From the NCBI GenBank assembly GCA_965222205.1, contig OZ244932.1, forward strand, positions 3,534,001 through 3,598,000: DNA of 64,000 nucleotides, given 5' to 3'. This stretch comes from RHLJ01 sp965222205 (GTDB taxonomy: Bacteria; Bacteroidota; Rhodothermia; Balneolales; Balneolaceae). A program made the position numbers and the translations under genes. The notes beneath the pieces were generated by a model. It was not told the origin of the DNA and searched no databases. It saw nothing but the letters and a program-made list of their open reading frames with translations. Positions 1-6,988 of the stretch are shown here, in pieces; the first letter of the stretch is position 1; every line of letters begins with the position of its first letter.

Positions 1-441
1 TTAATTGAAGGTTATTATAATGGTTTAGAATATGTTCCAGGTGTAGATGTAGCTAAAAATCTTTATGAGGGAGACTACTTTGAAGCTACAGTAGATGTTG
101 CTACTTTATTTATTCCAGCTGGAAAGATCGGTAAGTTTGGGAAGCCAATACTAAATTCTGTGAATACAGGCAGAAGAACCGGTTCAGCAGCTTATAAGAG
201 TTTAAATGCTATTGATGAACAACATTATTTTTCTAAAATAGTCGATAATTACGCTTCTTATGCAGATAAATTTATCCTTAAAGGAGGAGATGGTATAAAA
301 AGAAACCTTTATCAAATAGGTGGTTCACTCAGAGGAGAGGCAGGTGTTTTTGAATGGCTAGTAGAAAGTGCTGAAGTTGTTCATCGAAGATTTATTCCTG
401 GTGGAAAAGTAAATGGTATTATTAATCAAATAGTCAAATGA
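1..441 (+). CDS. C-terminal tail of RHS-type polymorphic toxin (cassette 1, left-truncated)
   Basis: The reading frame is open from base 1, so this is the 3' end of a longer gene. The visible 146 residues contain no RHS core, only the variable tip. A small-residue/hydrophobic stretch (ATVDVATLFIPAGKIG, about residues 33-48) resembles the hinge that often precedes RHS toxin domains. It is followed by a compact domain ending in VHRRFIPGGKVNGIINQ. The stop codon overlaps the start of the next gene by 4 bp, the usual toxin/immunity coupling. I do not recognise the toxin activity. The assignment to an RHS protein is inference from position: four further RHS tip cassettes with the same layout follow directly. 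The codons are AT-rich, like the other tips here. Confidence 0.7.
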   Translation, partial: LIEGYYNGLEYVPGVDVAKNLYEGDYFEATVDVATLFIPAGKIGKFGKPILNSVNTGRRTGSAAYKSLNAIDEQHYFSKIVDNYASYADKFILKGGDGIKRNLYQIGGSLRGEAGVFEWLVESAEVVHRRFIPGGKVNGIINQIVK

Positions 442-887
442 AAATCACAGAACTAAATCTACCTCTTACATGGTCTGTTCTTTATGTTGGATTAAAAGAA
501 AGTTTTATTACCCAAGATGAAGTAATTAAATCTATTTTAAATAAAGATTCATTTAAAGAACAAGATATTTTAGAGCTAATTGAAGTTCAAGATGATGAAA
601 ATGAAATGCTTAAAAAGCTTGAATCATTAAGTAAAGGGGAAACAGAATTAGGTGGTAAGACATGGCAAGCAGCATATTTACTTGAACTGAAAAATTCTGA
701 TTTAAAAATAGAACAAAAGTTGAAGGAAATAGAAAAACTATGGAATAGATTTGGGTACCCTGATAGTTGGAGGGACTTTATTTATTATATACCAACAAGT
801 AGAACTAATTCACCTGAACTTGTTTATGTAAATATGATAAGCTTCCTAAACGAAGAGATAAAAGCTTTGAGAATAAAACACCCCTAA
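438..887 (+). CDS. Immunity protein of cassette 1 (DUF2247-like)
   Basis: A 149-residue soluble, acidic protein whose ATG overlaps the toxin-tail stop (ATGA), so the two are translationally coupled. The N-terminus (LNLPLTWSVLYVGLKESFI) and the C-terminal region with RFGYPDSWRDFIYYIP resemble the DUF2247 family as I remember it. Members of that family are often found beside polymorphic toxins. No signal peptide or membrane segment is visible, as expected for a cytosolic immunity protein. The family name is from memory of its conserved positions and is not checked. The role as cognate immunity protein is inferred from the position after the toxin tail and before a terminator. Confidence 0.7.
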   Translation: MKITELNLPLTWSVLYVGLKESFITQDEVIKSILNKDSFKEQDILELIEVQDDENEMLKKLESLSKGETELGGKTWQAAYLLELKNSDLKIEQKLKEIEKLWNRFGYPDSWRDFIYYIPTSRTNSPELVYVNMISFLNEEIKALRIKHP

Positions 888-890
888 ATA

Positions 891-1050
891 GTGCAAGCGT
901 CCGCTTGTGCAGGAAAGGCCCAACTAGCGCAAGCATCCGCTTGTGCGGTGAGGCAACAAAAACTTTTTAATACAAAAGGCATGAGGTTTCGATCTTGTGC
1001 CTTTTTTGTTTGTTGTAATTACATTGCAAGGTACAAGCGGACGCTTGCAC
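891..1050. repeat. Three copies of a 20-bp REP-like palindrome
   Basis: Imperfect palindromes based on GCAAGCGTCCGCTTG occur at 891-910 (GTGCAAGCGTCCGCTTGTGC), 927-946 (one arm changed) and, as the reverse complement, 1031-1050. Each can fold as a 9-bp hairpin with a 2-base loop, allowing G-T pairs. The third copy is inverted relative to the first two, with the cassette-1 terminator between them. Layout and size match REP-type elements. No REP-associated transposase is visible in the window. Confidence 0.7.
974..1007 (+). terminator. Cassette 1 intrinsic terminator
   Basis: A-tract, GGCATGAG stem arm, 8-base loop containing TTTCG, CTTGTGCC arm and a six-T run. Near-identical hairpins end cassettes 3 and 5 and lie after cassette 2, so this is a conserved 3' boundary of the tip cassettes. 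Confidence 0.85.
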
Positions 1051-1069
1051 CAGTGGGGAAAACTTTTAT

Positions 1070-2320
1070 GTGACCTATGATGCCAACGGCAACATGATCA
1101 GTAACGAGTTGAACGGTCTCGAAAGCGCCCGCTACGATTCCCGCAACCTGCCCTACACCATCGAAGGAACCAGTATGATTTACTACACCTACGATGCGGA
1201 TGGACAAAGAGTCTCCAAAAAAGAAGGAAGTACCACCACCTCCTACATTCGTGGAGCAGATGGACAAACGGTAGCCGTATATGAAAATGGCTCCATTGAC
1301 AAATGGAACATTCTTTCCGGTGGAGATGTGGTAGGAACGGTTACTTCCGGTGGAAGCAAAGAGTACTTTCTAAAAGATCACTTAGGCTCTACGAGAACGG
1401 TTGTAAACACCTCCGGTACAGCAGTGGCTTATTTTGATTTCTACCCGTATGGAAAACTCATGCCCGGCAGGTACACCACCAGCAACGACGACCGCAACAA
1501 ATTCACCGGTCACGAGCTGGATGAAGAAGCCGGCCTCGATCTTTCCTATGCAGGAGCACGTTACCTGGATTCGGAAATTGGTACTTGGTTGAGTATTGAT
1601 CCGATGGCGGATTCATACCCCGGTTGGAGTCCCTATAATTATACCACGGGAAATCCTGTAAATCTCGTTGATCCTACGGGGATGGCACCTCAAACAAAGT
1701 ATTTCATTGATGGAGAGCTAGTGTATGATGATGGTCAAGATAATGGGGTAGAAGTTTATACTACTCAATCCGTAATAGATGATTATACTTCAGATGGAGA
1801 AACAGATTGGGATGGAGTGAGAAATGATAAAAGAAGTAATTTTGAAATTACTGATCGCGCTAAATATTATGCTTGGGAGTCAGAAATAACAAATGCTCTA
1901 TTTGATTTAGGATATCATAAAGTCGGTTGGAATAATAGAGCAACTATTACTACACTGGTGAGTGTGGATGAATTTGAAAGAGATTTTTGGGTTAATGCGA
2001 TCCAGCATTTCTTTGGAGGTTCAATATGGTCTCAACTTAATAGCAAACGACTACTGTATAAAGACGGAGGATCGAAAAATGCGAGACAGGGTTCAAGAAC
2101 GGCATATAGTTCAGACCTATCTTATAATACTGTAAGAAGAGCAATTAAAATGATGGGTGGAAGAGATAAATCAACACAAAATGGCACTGTTACTTCATTC
2201 AAAAAAAATGGAAATTCAGTCAGTGTTAGAAATTACTCTTCCTCACGTTCAAACAATCAGCCTACACTTCAAATAAATACCAAAAGTGGTAAAGAATTAA
2301 AAGTCAGGCTTAAAAATTGA
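1070..2320 (+). CDS. Orphan RHS core fragment with variable toxin tail (cassette 2)
   Basis: Residues 1-205 are the 3' part of an RHS/YD-repeat core (YDANGN, DADGQR, DHLGSTRTVV, FDFYPYGK, FTGHELDEEAGL, YAGARYLDSEIG, WSPYNYTTGNPVNLVDPTG), ending in the DPTGM-type boundary that precedes the tip. About 210 residues of unrelated, AT-rich tail follow. The tail has DWDGVR, an Arg/Lys-rich stretch and RNYSSSRSNNQPTLQIN; I do not recognise a toxin family. The listed start is GTG. The frame is actually open from 1019 and reads through a palindromic repeat with no ATG, so the gene is a promoterless-looking 3' fragment rather than a full RHS protein. It is the longest core fragment of the array. Followed 4 bp later by its presumed immunity gene. 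Confidence 0.8.
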   Translation: MTYDANGNMISNELNGLESARYDSRNLPYTIEGTSMIYYTYDADGQRVSKKEGSTTTSYIRGADGQTVAVYENGSIDKWNILSGGDVVGTVTSGGSKEYFLKDHLGSTRTVVNTSGTAVAYFDFYPYGKLMPGRYTTSNDDRNKFTGHELDEEAGLDLSYAGARYLDSEIGTWLSIDPMADSYPGWSPYNYTTGNPVNLVDPTGMAPQTKYFIDGELVYDDGQDNGVEVYTTQSVIDDYTSDGETDWDGVRNDKRSNFEITDRAKYYAWESEITNALFDLGYHKVGWNNRATITTLVSVDEFERDFWVNAIQHFFGGSIWSQLNSKRLLYKDGGSKNARQGSRTAYSSDLSYNTVRRAIKMMGGRDKSTQNGTVTSFKKNGNSVSVRNYSSSRSNNQPTLQINTKSGKELKVRLKN

Positions 2321-2324
2321 TATT

Positions 2325-2864
2325 ATGAATAATCAGTATGGATTTTATAGAAGTTCATTAATTACTGAATTTCAGAATGAGATTAAACTAATAGCTAATC
2401 ATTTTGATGAAAGTTCAGTACTAGTTGAAATCTTAGACGAAGAAGTATATTTATTTCTGGAAGATAAACGACTTAAAAAAGCTACAGAAGTTTCTGTGGA
2501 TAAGTTGAGTCATTTTTTTAGAAAACAAAATGTCTTAATACGTTCAGAAGAGAAACGGGATGAAATAAGAAATCCAATTTTAGAAGAGGAACTATTTCAT
2601 TGGAGCAATTATGTTTTGCTTTCAAAGATTAGTTCTAAACATGATCACTATGTAATCATCCATTTTTACGAATATGATTTACTATTTATATCATGTGAAG
2701 ATCAATTTGTTTTTTCATTAATAAATATTGAAAAAATTGTAGAAAAAAAAGATATAATTATTCAATTAAAAAGAATAGGTATTGCTTCTGAACACATCGA
2801 CCAGAACATCAACTATATAATGGATATTTTGGAAAAGAATGGTTTAGAAATTAATCTAGCCTAA
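2325..2864 (+). CDS. Presumed immunity protein of cassette 2
   Basis: A 179-residue protein starting 4 bp after the cassette-2 tail and followed within 60 bp by the cassette terminator. It is AT-rich, acidic and rich in Glu, Ile and Leu, without signal peptide or transmembrane helices. Motifs such as VLVEILDEEVYLFLED and HWSNYVLLSKISS suggest an alpha/beta cytosolic fold, but I do not recognise the family. Its function as immunity protein is inferred only from position. Confidence 0.7.
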   Translation: MNNQYGFYRSSLITEFQNEIKLIANHFDESSVLVEILDEEVYLFLEDKRLKKATEVSVDKLSHFFRKQNVLIRSEEKRDEIRNPILEEELFHWSNYVLLSKISSKHDHYVIIHFYEYDLLFISCEDQFVFSLINIEKIVEKKDIIIQLKRIGIASEHIDQNINYIMDILEKNGLEINLA

Positions 2865-2909
2865 CTAGCGCATTCTATATAAATGCTAGACAACAATAAC
2901 ATTTAAAAC

Positions 2910-2943
2910 AAAAGGCATGAGATTTCGATCTCGTGCCTTTTTT
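2910..2943 (+). terminator. Cassette 2 intrinsic terminator
   Basis: Thirteen-base stem (AAAGGCATGAGAT with its complement, one G-T pair) closed by a TTCG tetraloop at 2924-2927, then a T-run. This is the cleanest copy of the cassette terminator. Confidence 0.9.
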
Positions 2944-3927
2944 GTTTGTGGCTGGGATAATTCAACATTCAGCATTCAGCAATTTATAATTCCCGAAGGG
3001 AAAACAGATCACTTAGGCTCTACGAGAACCGTAGTAAATACCTCCGGTACCGCAGTGGCTTATTTTGATTTCTACCCCTTCGGTAAACTTATGCCCGGAA
3101 GATTTACCTCAAGTAACGATGACCGCTACAAATTCACCGGTCACGAGCTGGATGAAGAAGCCGGCCTCGATCTTTCCTATGCCGGTGCTAGATACCTGGA
3201 TTCGGAGATTGGTACTTGGTTGAGTGTGGATCCGATGGAAGAGTTTGCATCTTCCTATTCTTATGTTGGTGGTAACCCACTAAATCTAATCGATCCAACT
3301 GGAATGAGCTCCGAAAGTTGGTCTGTACATTTCGAACCTTGTGAAAATGGTAAAGCATGCATTGTAATGGATCAAGGAGATACAGTTTATGACCTCTTAA
3401 ATTTTCTTTCAATTCATAACATAGATATTAACTCGCTCAGACCAAGTGGAGGAACTGGTGGTCTTTTTGATGAAAATGGAGATGCAATTCCTGGAGCTAG
3501 CGTACGGACTAACAAAGCGTATGTAAACGTTGTTAAACCCATGACAGGTATTCCTCCTCTACCGGGAGGGGTTATCAAAAACCCCAAAGATCTCTTAAAA
3601 GGCTGGACATGGGTAAAAAGTTTGTTTACAAATAAGAAAGCTTTAGGAACCAAGATCGGATTACTTAGAGAAGCTGCGAAGAAAAAAGGCAACTTTGATA
3701 TGGGTTCTGCAACAAGAAAAGAAGCAATAAGATTAGGCAAAATGTGGGTTGGAAAAGGTTATAGGTTTATGAGCGATGGAAAAGGTTTAGTAAGTGCTGA
3801 TGGTCTTAAAACTTTTAGATTTCCAACTTTTAAACCCAAAAAAGGTGTAGTACAAGCTAATTTTGAGTGGAAAACTATTGCTGGAACTAAGCCAGTTGGA
3901 AATGGACATATTAAAATAGTAAATTGA
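2917..3927 (+). CDS. Orphan RHS core fragment with variable toxin tail (cassette 3)
   Basis: The first in-frame ATG (2917) lies inside the preceding terminator hairpin, and the junction repeat is read in frame (FIIPEGKTD) before RHS homology starts at DHLGSTRTVV (3007). The core fragment is about 100 residues and is nearly identical in DNA to cassettes 2 and 5, ending at NPLNLIDPTGM. The tail that follows is about 210 residues. Its last 80 (GSATRKEAIRLGKMWVGKGY, SADGLKTFRFPTFKP, VQANFEW, GNGHIKI) look like a small secreted nuclease-type toxin domain of the polymorphic-toxin group. I cannot name the family with confidence. The immunity gene starts 3 bp after the stop. The true translation start is probably absent. 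Confidence 0.75.
   Translation: MRFRSRAFFVCGWDNSTFSIQQFIIPEGKTDHLGSTRTVVNTSGTAVAYFDFYPFGKLMPGRFTSSNDDRYKFTGHELDEEAGLDLSYAGARYLDSEIGTWLSVDPMEEFASSYSYVGGNPLNLIDPTGMSSESWSVHFEPCENGKACIVMDQGDTVYDLLNFLSIHNIDINSLRPSGGTGGLFDENGDAIPGASVRTNKAYVNVVKPMTGIPPLPGGVIKNPKDLLKGWTWVKSLFTNKKALGTKIGLLREAAKKKGNFDMGSATRKEAIRLGKMWVGKGYRFMSDGKGLVSADGLKTFRFPTFKPKKGVVQANFEWKTIAGTKPVGNGHIKIVN
2959..3000 (+). repeat. 42-bp cassette junction repeat, copy 1
   Basis: An AT-rich stretch built on a heptad pattern ATTCNNN (ATTCAAC, ATTCAGC, ATTCAGC, then a slipped unit) ending in TTCCCGAAGGG. The same 42-bp block recurs at 4431-4472 and 7358-7399, each time shortly after the cassette terminator. Here it runs in frame into the RHS core at 3007. 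Confidence 0.8.
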
Positions 3928-3930
3928 GCT

Positions 3931-4293
3931 ATGAAACCTGAATTAAAATATATATTTGGCCCTCCAGATTTGGCAACTTCTCTTAAGGATTATACTCCGG
4001 AAGATCCATTCAATGTTCATATTCACGCCCGTTTGATGATTGGTGTTACAGGAGAAGAAGGAGAGGAAAGCTTTGATATAATCATTAGTACTCCAAAAGG
4101 ACTGCTAAATGTACTTAAGGAGGATGAAATTTTATCGGGAAGACATTATTTATTTACTAATAAATATGACTACACTAATATTTTAAACTATTTGACATCT
4201 CACATTAATAGTATTGAGAAAGGTAGTTGGGATGAAGTAGGAGAAATGTTAAGTAGATTGGGTTATTGGGAGTTTGAAGATTACTCAAACTAG
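3931..4293 (+). CDS. Immunity protein of cassette 3 (Imm8-like)
   Basis: A 120-residue cytosolic acidic protein directly after the cassette-3 tail. The segments MKPELKYIFGPPDL, PEDPFNVHIHARLMIGV, GEEGEESFDIIISTPKGLL and SRLGYWEFEDY match my memory of the Imm8 family, which carries a conserved GEEG-x-x-x-F core followed by a strand ending in TPKWL/GL. Imm8 proteins are known from polymorphic toxin loci. The family call is fairly strong but is not checked by search. The role as cognate immunity for the adjacent tail is inference from gene order. Confidence 0.75.
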   Translation: MKPELKYIFGPPDLATSLKDYTPEDPFNVHIHARLMIGVTGEEGEESFDIIISTPKGLLNVLKEDEILSGRHYLFTNKYDYTNILNYLTSHINSIEKGSWDEVGEMLSRLGYWEFEDYSN

Positions 4294-4304
4294 CCCCCAA
4301 TGAT

Positions 4305-4354
4305 GTTTTAAGTCTTTGACTTAAAACTAGGAGGCCAGCAAGTTTATAACTTGC
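4305..4354. repeat. Two perfect hairpins after cassette 3 immunity gene
   Basis: 4305-4327 is a perfect 10-bp inverted repeat (GTTTTAAGTC / GACTTAAAAC) with a 3-base loop. 4338-4354 is a 7-bp repeat (GCAAGTT / AACTTGC) with a 3-base loop. Neither has a clean T-run. They lie between the immunity gene and the cassette terminator. Confidence 0.6.
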
Positions 4355-4384
4355 ATGGAGAGCAAACAAATTACTAAATAAACC

Positions 4385-4419
4385 AAAAGGCATGAGGTTT
4401 CGATCTCGTGCCTTTTTTT
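4385..4419 (+). terminator. Cassette 3 intrinsic terminator
   Basis: AAAAGGCATGAG stem arm, loop with TTTCG, CTCGTGCC arm and a seven-T run; near-identical to the terminators at 974, 2910 and 7312. Confidence 0.88.
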
Positions 4420-4430
4420 GTGGTTGTGGT

Positions 4431-4472
4431 AATTCAACATTTAGCATTCTATAATTCATAATTCCCGAAGGG
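4431..4472 (+). repeat. 42-bp cassette junction repeat, copy 2
   Basis: Same 42-bp block as 2959-3000 with a few substitutions, again in ATTCNNN-like steps and ending TTCCCGAAGGG. It is followed by AAAACAGATCA and then by RHS core in the same frame as in cassette 3. Confidence 0.8.
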
Positions 4473-4478
4473 AAAACA

Positions 4479-5420
4479 GATCAGTTAGGTTCTACCCGAA
4501 CGGTAGTAAATACGTCAGGTACAGCCACAGAATACTACGACTATTATCCCTATGGGAAAATGATGCCCGGTCGGTACAGTACGAGTGGAGACACACGATA
4601 CCAATTTACAGGTCATGAACGAGACTCAGAAGCAGGAATTGAGTTAACCTACGCAGGTGCAAGATATCTGGATTCTGAAATACCAGTATGGTTAAGTATT
4701 GATCCGCTTTTTGAAAAACACCCTGATTGGAGTCCGTACAATTACGTGCTTGGTAATCCTTTACGACTAATAGACCCTGATGGAAGGCAAGTAGATATTG
4801 CTCAACTCCATATGGAGCAGAGGTCCAAAGCTTTTGTAGAAGGCAGGATTACCAGAGAAGAGTACTTATTTGAAAGGACTCCCACAGAGAAAGCTATTAT
4901 AGCGACAGGTGCAGGCTTATTAGCAGCGGCAGCTCCCAGCCTGGCATATAGAACAGCTATGTGGGCACTTCGAAATCCAGTTGCTGCCACCACAGCAGGA
5001 GGAACAGTACTAAATGCAGCCGATCCAAACCCAAATGCCGATTATTTGCCTAACACCCCTATAGATAATTTTGGGAATGTTGTTGGGCAAGGTGCTAGGA
5101 GTCTTGCAAATGATATAGTAAAAAATCCAACTTCAATTTTGGGTAAATCTGCTGACGAGATTGCAGAAATATTTACTAAAGAAGGATATAAAGCAACGGT
5201 TGAATCTGCTAGATCAGGAGGAACAAGGATTTTGATTGAAGGACATCAAATTAATTCGATCCGAATTTCAGAAGAAGGAGGAAGACACATATTGGGAAGC
5301 ATAAGAGTTTCTGGAAATAATGTGAGGACTAAGATTGTTTTTGGAAGCAGAAAATCTTATAAAGGAAATATTGAAGAAGAAGAAGCAGCCGGAACCGCAT
5401 TTATTTTTATTGATCAATGA
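4479..5420 (+). CDS. Orphan RHS core fragment with variable toxin tail (cassette 4, divergent core)
   Basis: RHS homology starts at DQLGSTRTVV (4479) in a frame open from 4455 without a start codon; the first ATG is 4560. The core (YYDYYPYGK, FTGHERDSEAGIELTYAGA, WSPYNYVLGNPLRLIDPDG) is clearly more diverged in DNA and protein than the cores of cassettes 2, 3 and 5, so it derives from another RHS gene. The tail has a helical Ala-rich hinge (ATGAGLLAAAAPSLAYRT) and then a C-terminal domain with KSADEIAEIFTKEGYKATVE, GGRHILGSIRVSGN and VFGSRKSYKGN. That layout resembles BECR-fold RNase-type toxins, but I cannot assign a family. The 4-bp overlap with the next gene fits toxin/immunity coupling. 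Confidence 0.75.
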   Translation, partial: DQLGSTRTVVNTSGTATEYYDYYPYGKMMPGRYSTSGDTRYQFTGHERDSEAGIELTYAGARYLDSEIPVWLSIDPLFEKHPDWSPYNYVLGNPLRLIDPDGRQVDIAQLHMEQRSKAFVEGRITREEYLFERTPTEKAIIATGAGLLAAAAPSLAYRTAMWALRNPVAATTAGGTVLNAADPNPNADYLPNTPIDNFGNVVGQGARSLANDIVKNPTSILGKSADEIAEIFTKEGYKATVESARSGGTRILIEGHQINSIRISEEGGRHILGSIRVSGNNVRTKIVFGSRKSYKGNIEEEEAAGTAFIFIDQ

Positions 5421-5806
5421 AAACAGATAAAAAAACGTCTCAATGGTGGATTAGTTTATATAATTCTTTATTTATTTTAACCAGTTCTAAAGAAGTATTA
5501 AATGAGCTTGAAAGTGAGACTTTTGAAATAATGGATGAGTTGGAAGCAAATTTAGATAATGGAATAAACTCATCTAGTATTCACTTTTATTTAGAAAATG
5601 GTTGGATTAACCATGAACAGAGCAAAAAGCTTATCAAATTTAAGGTACATTTAGATAAATTTTTACCTGAAGAATGGGAAGTCGATCTGATGTTTAAGAC
5701 AGAGGATTGGAATTTGGTAAGGTCTTGGGCTATGCAAATTTTTCAAGATCTAGGCTTGGAAGATAATGGTTGGAATAGTCACGGGGAAGAACTAATTGTT
5801 TTATGA
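5417..5806 (+). CDS. Presumed immunity protein of cassette 4
   Basis: A 129-residue acidic protein whose ATG overlaps the toxin-tail stop (ATGA). It is rich in Trp, Glu and Leu (TSQWWISLYNSLFIL, ENGWINHEQSKKLIKF, FLPEEWEVDLMFKTEDW), largely helical by composition, with no export signal. I do not recognise the family. Its position between the tail and the cassette terminator, plus the translational overlap, is the only evidence for an immunity role. Confidence 0.7.
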   Translation: MKTDKKTSQWWISLYNSLFILTSSKEVLNELESETFEIMDELEANLDNGINSSSIHFYLENGWINHEQSKKLIKFKVHLDKFLPEEWEVDLMFKTEDWNLVRSWAMQIFQDLGLEDNGWNSHGEELIVL

Positions 5807-5843
5807 TTTCTACTCTACTTAGTGCAAGTAGATAGAAACTAAC

Positions 5844-5877
5844 AAAAGGCATTCTAAGAAATTAGGATGCCTTTTTT
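5844..5877 (+). terminator. Cassette 4 intrinsic terminator
   Basis: GGCATTCTAA / TTAGGATGCC stem with one G-T pair, GAAA tetraloop at 5858-5861, preceded by an A-tract and followed by a six-T run. The sequence differs from the other cassette terminators in the upper stem but keeps the AAAAGGCAT base. Confidence 0.9.
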
Positions 5878-5880
5878 ATT

Positions 5881-6987
5881 GATGCCGATGGACAAAGAGT
5901 CTCCAAAAAAGAAGGAAGTACCACCACCTCCTACATTCGCGGAGCAGATGGACAAACCATAGCCACCTACGAAAACGGCTCCATTGACAAATGGAATATC
6001 CTTTCCGGGGGAGATGTAGTAGGAACAGTAACCTCCGGTGGAAGTAAAGAGTACTTTATAAAAGATCACTTAGGTTCTACGAGAACCGTAGTAAATACCT
6101 CCGGTACCGCAGTGGCCTATTTTGATTTCTACCCGTATGGAAAACTCATGCCGGGCAGGCACACCACTTCCAACGATGACCGCTACAAATTCACCGGCCA
6201 CGAGCTGGACGAAGAAGCCGGCCTCGATCTTTCCTATGCAGGTGCAAGATATCTGGATTCGGAGATTGGTTCTTGGTTGAGTATTGATCCTTTGGCGGAT
6301 TCTTATCCTGGATGGAGTCCGTATAATTATACGATGGGGAATCCGGTAAATATGATTGACCCGGATGGAAGGATGGCAACAGGTTGTTGTGTAGGTGTAG
6401 GAGCTTTCAACTCATTAATTAATTCAATGACAAATCTAAAGGCTTTATCTGGAGATAAAAAAGCAATAGAAGTTGTTAAGATGAGAACGACAGCACAATT
6501 AAGTGCAGCTTCATTAGCACTTCCAGGTCCAGAAGATGTAGCTTTTGGAGTTTTTATGGCAACAAAAACAGGTCAGGCGATAGGTAGGCTTGGAGGAAGA
6601 ATAGGTGGAGCTATCTCTGGATTATTTAAAAAAGGTAATAATGTGGCTGATTTTGGAAGTCTTTCAAAAACAGGAAGTATTGATCCTTCAGGAATCCGAT
6701 TTAGTCAAAACAGCATTAAATCAGAATTCCAAGACGGTGGCAGCATCGATGATCTTGTAAAAGGACTAAAAGATGGTTCTATTGATCCTTCTTCAATACC
6801 ATCTATTAGGATTGTTGAAAAGGATGGTAATATCTATACTCTAGATAATAGGAGGCTCAAAGCATTTCAAGATGCAGGAGTTAATGTGAATTATGAAAAA
6901 GTTGACTATAATAGTTTGTCAAAAAAAGATTTGAGAAAGTTTACAACCGAAAATGAAGGAGTTAGCATTGAAGTTCGAGGACAATAA
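5881..6987 (+). CDS. Orphan RHS core fragment with ParB-like toxin tail (cassette 5)
   Basis: RHS core starts abruptly at DADGQRVSKKEGS (5881), only 4 bp after the T-run of the previous terminator. The frame is open from 5866 but no ATG precedes the core, and the first usable start (GTG 6112) would cut the core in half. The core (to NPVNMIDPDGR, about residue 160) is nearly identical to cassette 2. The tail contains a Cys pair (TGCCVGVG), a Gly-rich hinge (GRLGGRIGGAISGLF), and a C-terminal domain with GSIDPSSIPSIRIVEKDG, YTLDNRRLKAFQDAGV and VNYEKVDY. That pattern is typical of ParB/sulfiredoxin-like nuclease domains in polymorphic toxins. The fold call is from motif memory. The immunity gene starts 1 bp after the stop. 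Confidence 0.78.
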   Translation, partial: DADGQRVSKKEGSTTTSYIRGADGQTIATYENGSIDKWNILSGGDVVGTVTSGGSKEYFIKDHLGSTRTVVNTSGTAVAYFDFYPYGKLMPGRHTTSNDDRYKFTGHELDEEAGLDLSYAGARYLDSEIGSWLSIDPLADSYPGWSPYNYTMGNPVNMIDPDGRMATGCCVGVGAFNSLINSMTNLKALSGDKKAIEVVKMRTTAQLSAASLALPGPEDVAFGVFMATKTGQAIGRLGGRIGGAISGLFKKGNNVADFGSLSKTGSIDPSGIRFSQNSIKSEFQDGGSIDDLVKGLKDGSIDPSSIPSIRIVEKDGNIYTLDNRRLKAFQDAGVNVNYEKVDYNSLSKKDLRKFTTENEGVSIEVRGQ

Positions 6988-6988
6988 A

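Noticed and set aside
891..1073. 60-codon ORF with ASACAGKAQLAQASACA-like repeats
   Set aside because: It is only the translation of REP-like palindromes and a terminator; no independent support.
1019..1267. Minus-strand ORF over the RHS core
   Set aside because: Antisense shadow of the RHS frame; similar shadows recur in cassettes 3 and 5 because the core is conserved on the plus strand.
6953..6988. Upstream start for the cassette 5 immunity gene
   Set aside because: It lies inside the toxin tail; the ATG at 6989 directly after the stop fits cassette organisation and homologous N-termini better.
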